From: an uncultured Prevotella sp.
Lineage (GTDB): Bacteria > Bacteroidota > Bacteroidia > Bacteroidales > Bacteroidaceae
Direction of reading: 5' to 3'
DNA length: 43,961 nt
NCBI GenBank assembly: GCA_900315835.1
Contig: ONAR01000026.1
Coordinates: 1 to 43,961 of the forward strand
A program made the position numbers and the translations under genes. Below are positions 43,487 through 43,961 of this stretch, piece after piece. The notes under the pieces are model-generated. The model had not been told where the DNA came from. It worked only from the letters and a program-made list of their open reading frames with translations, and ran no database searches. Position 1 is the stretch's first letter; each line of letters begins with the position of its first letter.

Positions 43487-43728
43487 TTGCTTAGAATATA
43501 CTGAGCTCTTTCATCACCTTCAAAGTCTTTTGGATTGAAAGTAGCCTTTTCCATTAATTTGCGCCTTCTTGGGGAAATTTTATACTTTACCTCTTTGGGC
43601 TTAGAGGTAACTTGTGCAGAAGTGTTGGACTTCTCTTTCGCTCTTTCTGCCAGCCACTGCCAATTATCTGCTGTTAGGGACAATCCCTGCAGATAAGTCC
43701 ACAGATTGTTCATTGATACTGCATTCAT
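43483..43728 (-). CDS. Antitoxin-like partner of the PIN gene
   Basis: 81 residues from the ATG at 43728, preceded by GAAAGGAAGAG, a good ribosome binding site. A longer frame from 43758 would overlap the promoter. The N-terminal half (NNLWTYLQGLSLTADNWQWLAERAKEK) is helical and typical of small Bacteroidota antitoxins placed before PIN genes. The basic C-terminus (KISPRRRKLMEKATFNPKDFEGDERAQYIL) would wrap the toxin. The stop overlaps the PIN start by four bases. Identification rests on size and position. Confidence 0.72.
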   Translation of the reverse strand: MNAVSMNNLWTYLQGLSLTADNWQWLAERAKEKSNTSAQVTSKPKEVKYKISPRRRKLMEKATFNPKDFEGDERAQYILSK

Positions 43729-43755
43729 ACTCTTCCTTTCTTTTATTATCCGCTG

Positions 43756-43786
43756 CAAATATAACGATTTTATCCCACATCCGCAA
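43756..43786 (-). promoter_or_regulatory. Promoter of the antitoxin-PIN-hsdS unit
   Basis: Minus strand: TTG (43786-43784), 20-base spacer, TATATTTG (43763-43756). It lies just upstream of the ATG at 43728, so hsdS can be expressed apart from the gene further upstream. Confidence 0.75.
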
Positions 43787-43830
43787 GTTCCGCCACGATT
43801 TTATCTGCCATTTGTTAAGTATTGGTCTTG

Positions 43831-43961
43831 TTACGGCTCTGCCACAACCTGCTTATTACCTGCCACGATGCTGCTGTCGTAGCCGATGGTCGTTCCCTTC
43901 TCATAAAGGTCTTGTGGGTCGAAGCCTATCTCGTTGTTCCAGTCAATGGTAAACGGGTCAA
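43831..43961 (-). CDS. C-terminal end of a gene cut by the window edge (position of hsdM)
   Basis: 42 codons are visible, ending in TAA at 43833-43831. The frame reads ...DPFTIDWNNEIGFDP, continues QDLYEKGTTIGYDSS and ends AGNKQVVAEP. In type I loci the methylase gene commonly precedes hsdS, so hsdM is the likely identity, but this short tail carries no methylase motif and I cannot confirm it. Confidence 0.4.
   Translation of the reverse strand, partial: DPFTIDWNNEIGFDPQDLYEKGTTIGYDSSIVAGNKQVVAEP

Overview
The window is a piece of a Bacteroidota chromosome, most likely Prevotella or a close relative. Support comes from a short 289-residue primary sigma factor, a tmRNA tag reading GENNYALAA, a type III glutamine synthetase, a SusC/SusD polysaccharide locus, and many promoters of the form TTG-N19/20-TAnnTTTG. 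The family assignment is firm; the genus is an inference.

Layout. 1-6.1 kb is AT-rich and accessory: a tandem array of long imperfect hairpin repeats, gene remnants, a three-gene HipBST-type toxin-antitoxin operon flanked by an intact and a decayed copy of a DUF2442-HTH gene, and a COG2865-type gene whose AlbA_2 domain has been cut out. 6.1-10.2 kb holds a divergent DXS-like transketolase, a nitroreductase and a two-domain secreted esterase. 10.5-18.1 kb is a nitrogen/lysine locus: dapF-dapL-porin-glutamine synthetase III on the minus strand, divergent from glnK-amtB, with mirror-image promoters in the gap. 18.4-29.3 kb is a polysaccharide utilisation locus (two GH30 hydrolases, SusC, SusD, two surface binding proteins sharing one module), which probably handles a beta-1,6-type glucan. 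29.3-37.4 kb is a run of mainly housekeeping genes: hrpB, a fluoride channel, a GH36 alpha-galactosidase, ssrA (tmRNA), a fimbrillin-like lipoprotein, rpoD and tRNA-Val(GAC).

37.8-43.96 kb is a type I restriction-modification island with toxin-antitoxin-like genes woven into its transcription units. DUF4160, DUF2442 and hsdR overlap end to start. An antitoxin-like gene, a PIN-domain gene and hsdS form a second tight unit. Between the two units, on the opposite strand, lies a 41-codon open frame with its own consensus promoter and a strong 3' hairpin. hsdS has a one-base frameshift near its start and an eight-G tract between its two target recognition domains, so specificity may be switchable. 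The methylase gene is expected beyond the right edge; only an unrecognised C-terminal fragment is visible there.

The best candidate for something new is this restriction island (toxin-like pairs physically coupled to hsdR and hsdS, plus the divergent mini-gene). Next are the hipBST cassette between DUF2442-HTH copies and the module shared three times within the polysaccharide locus.
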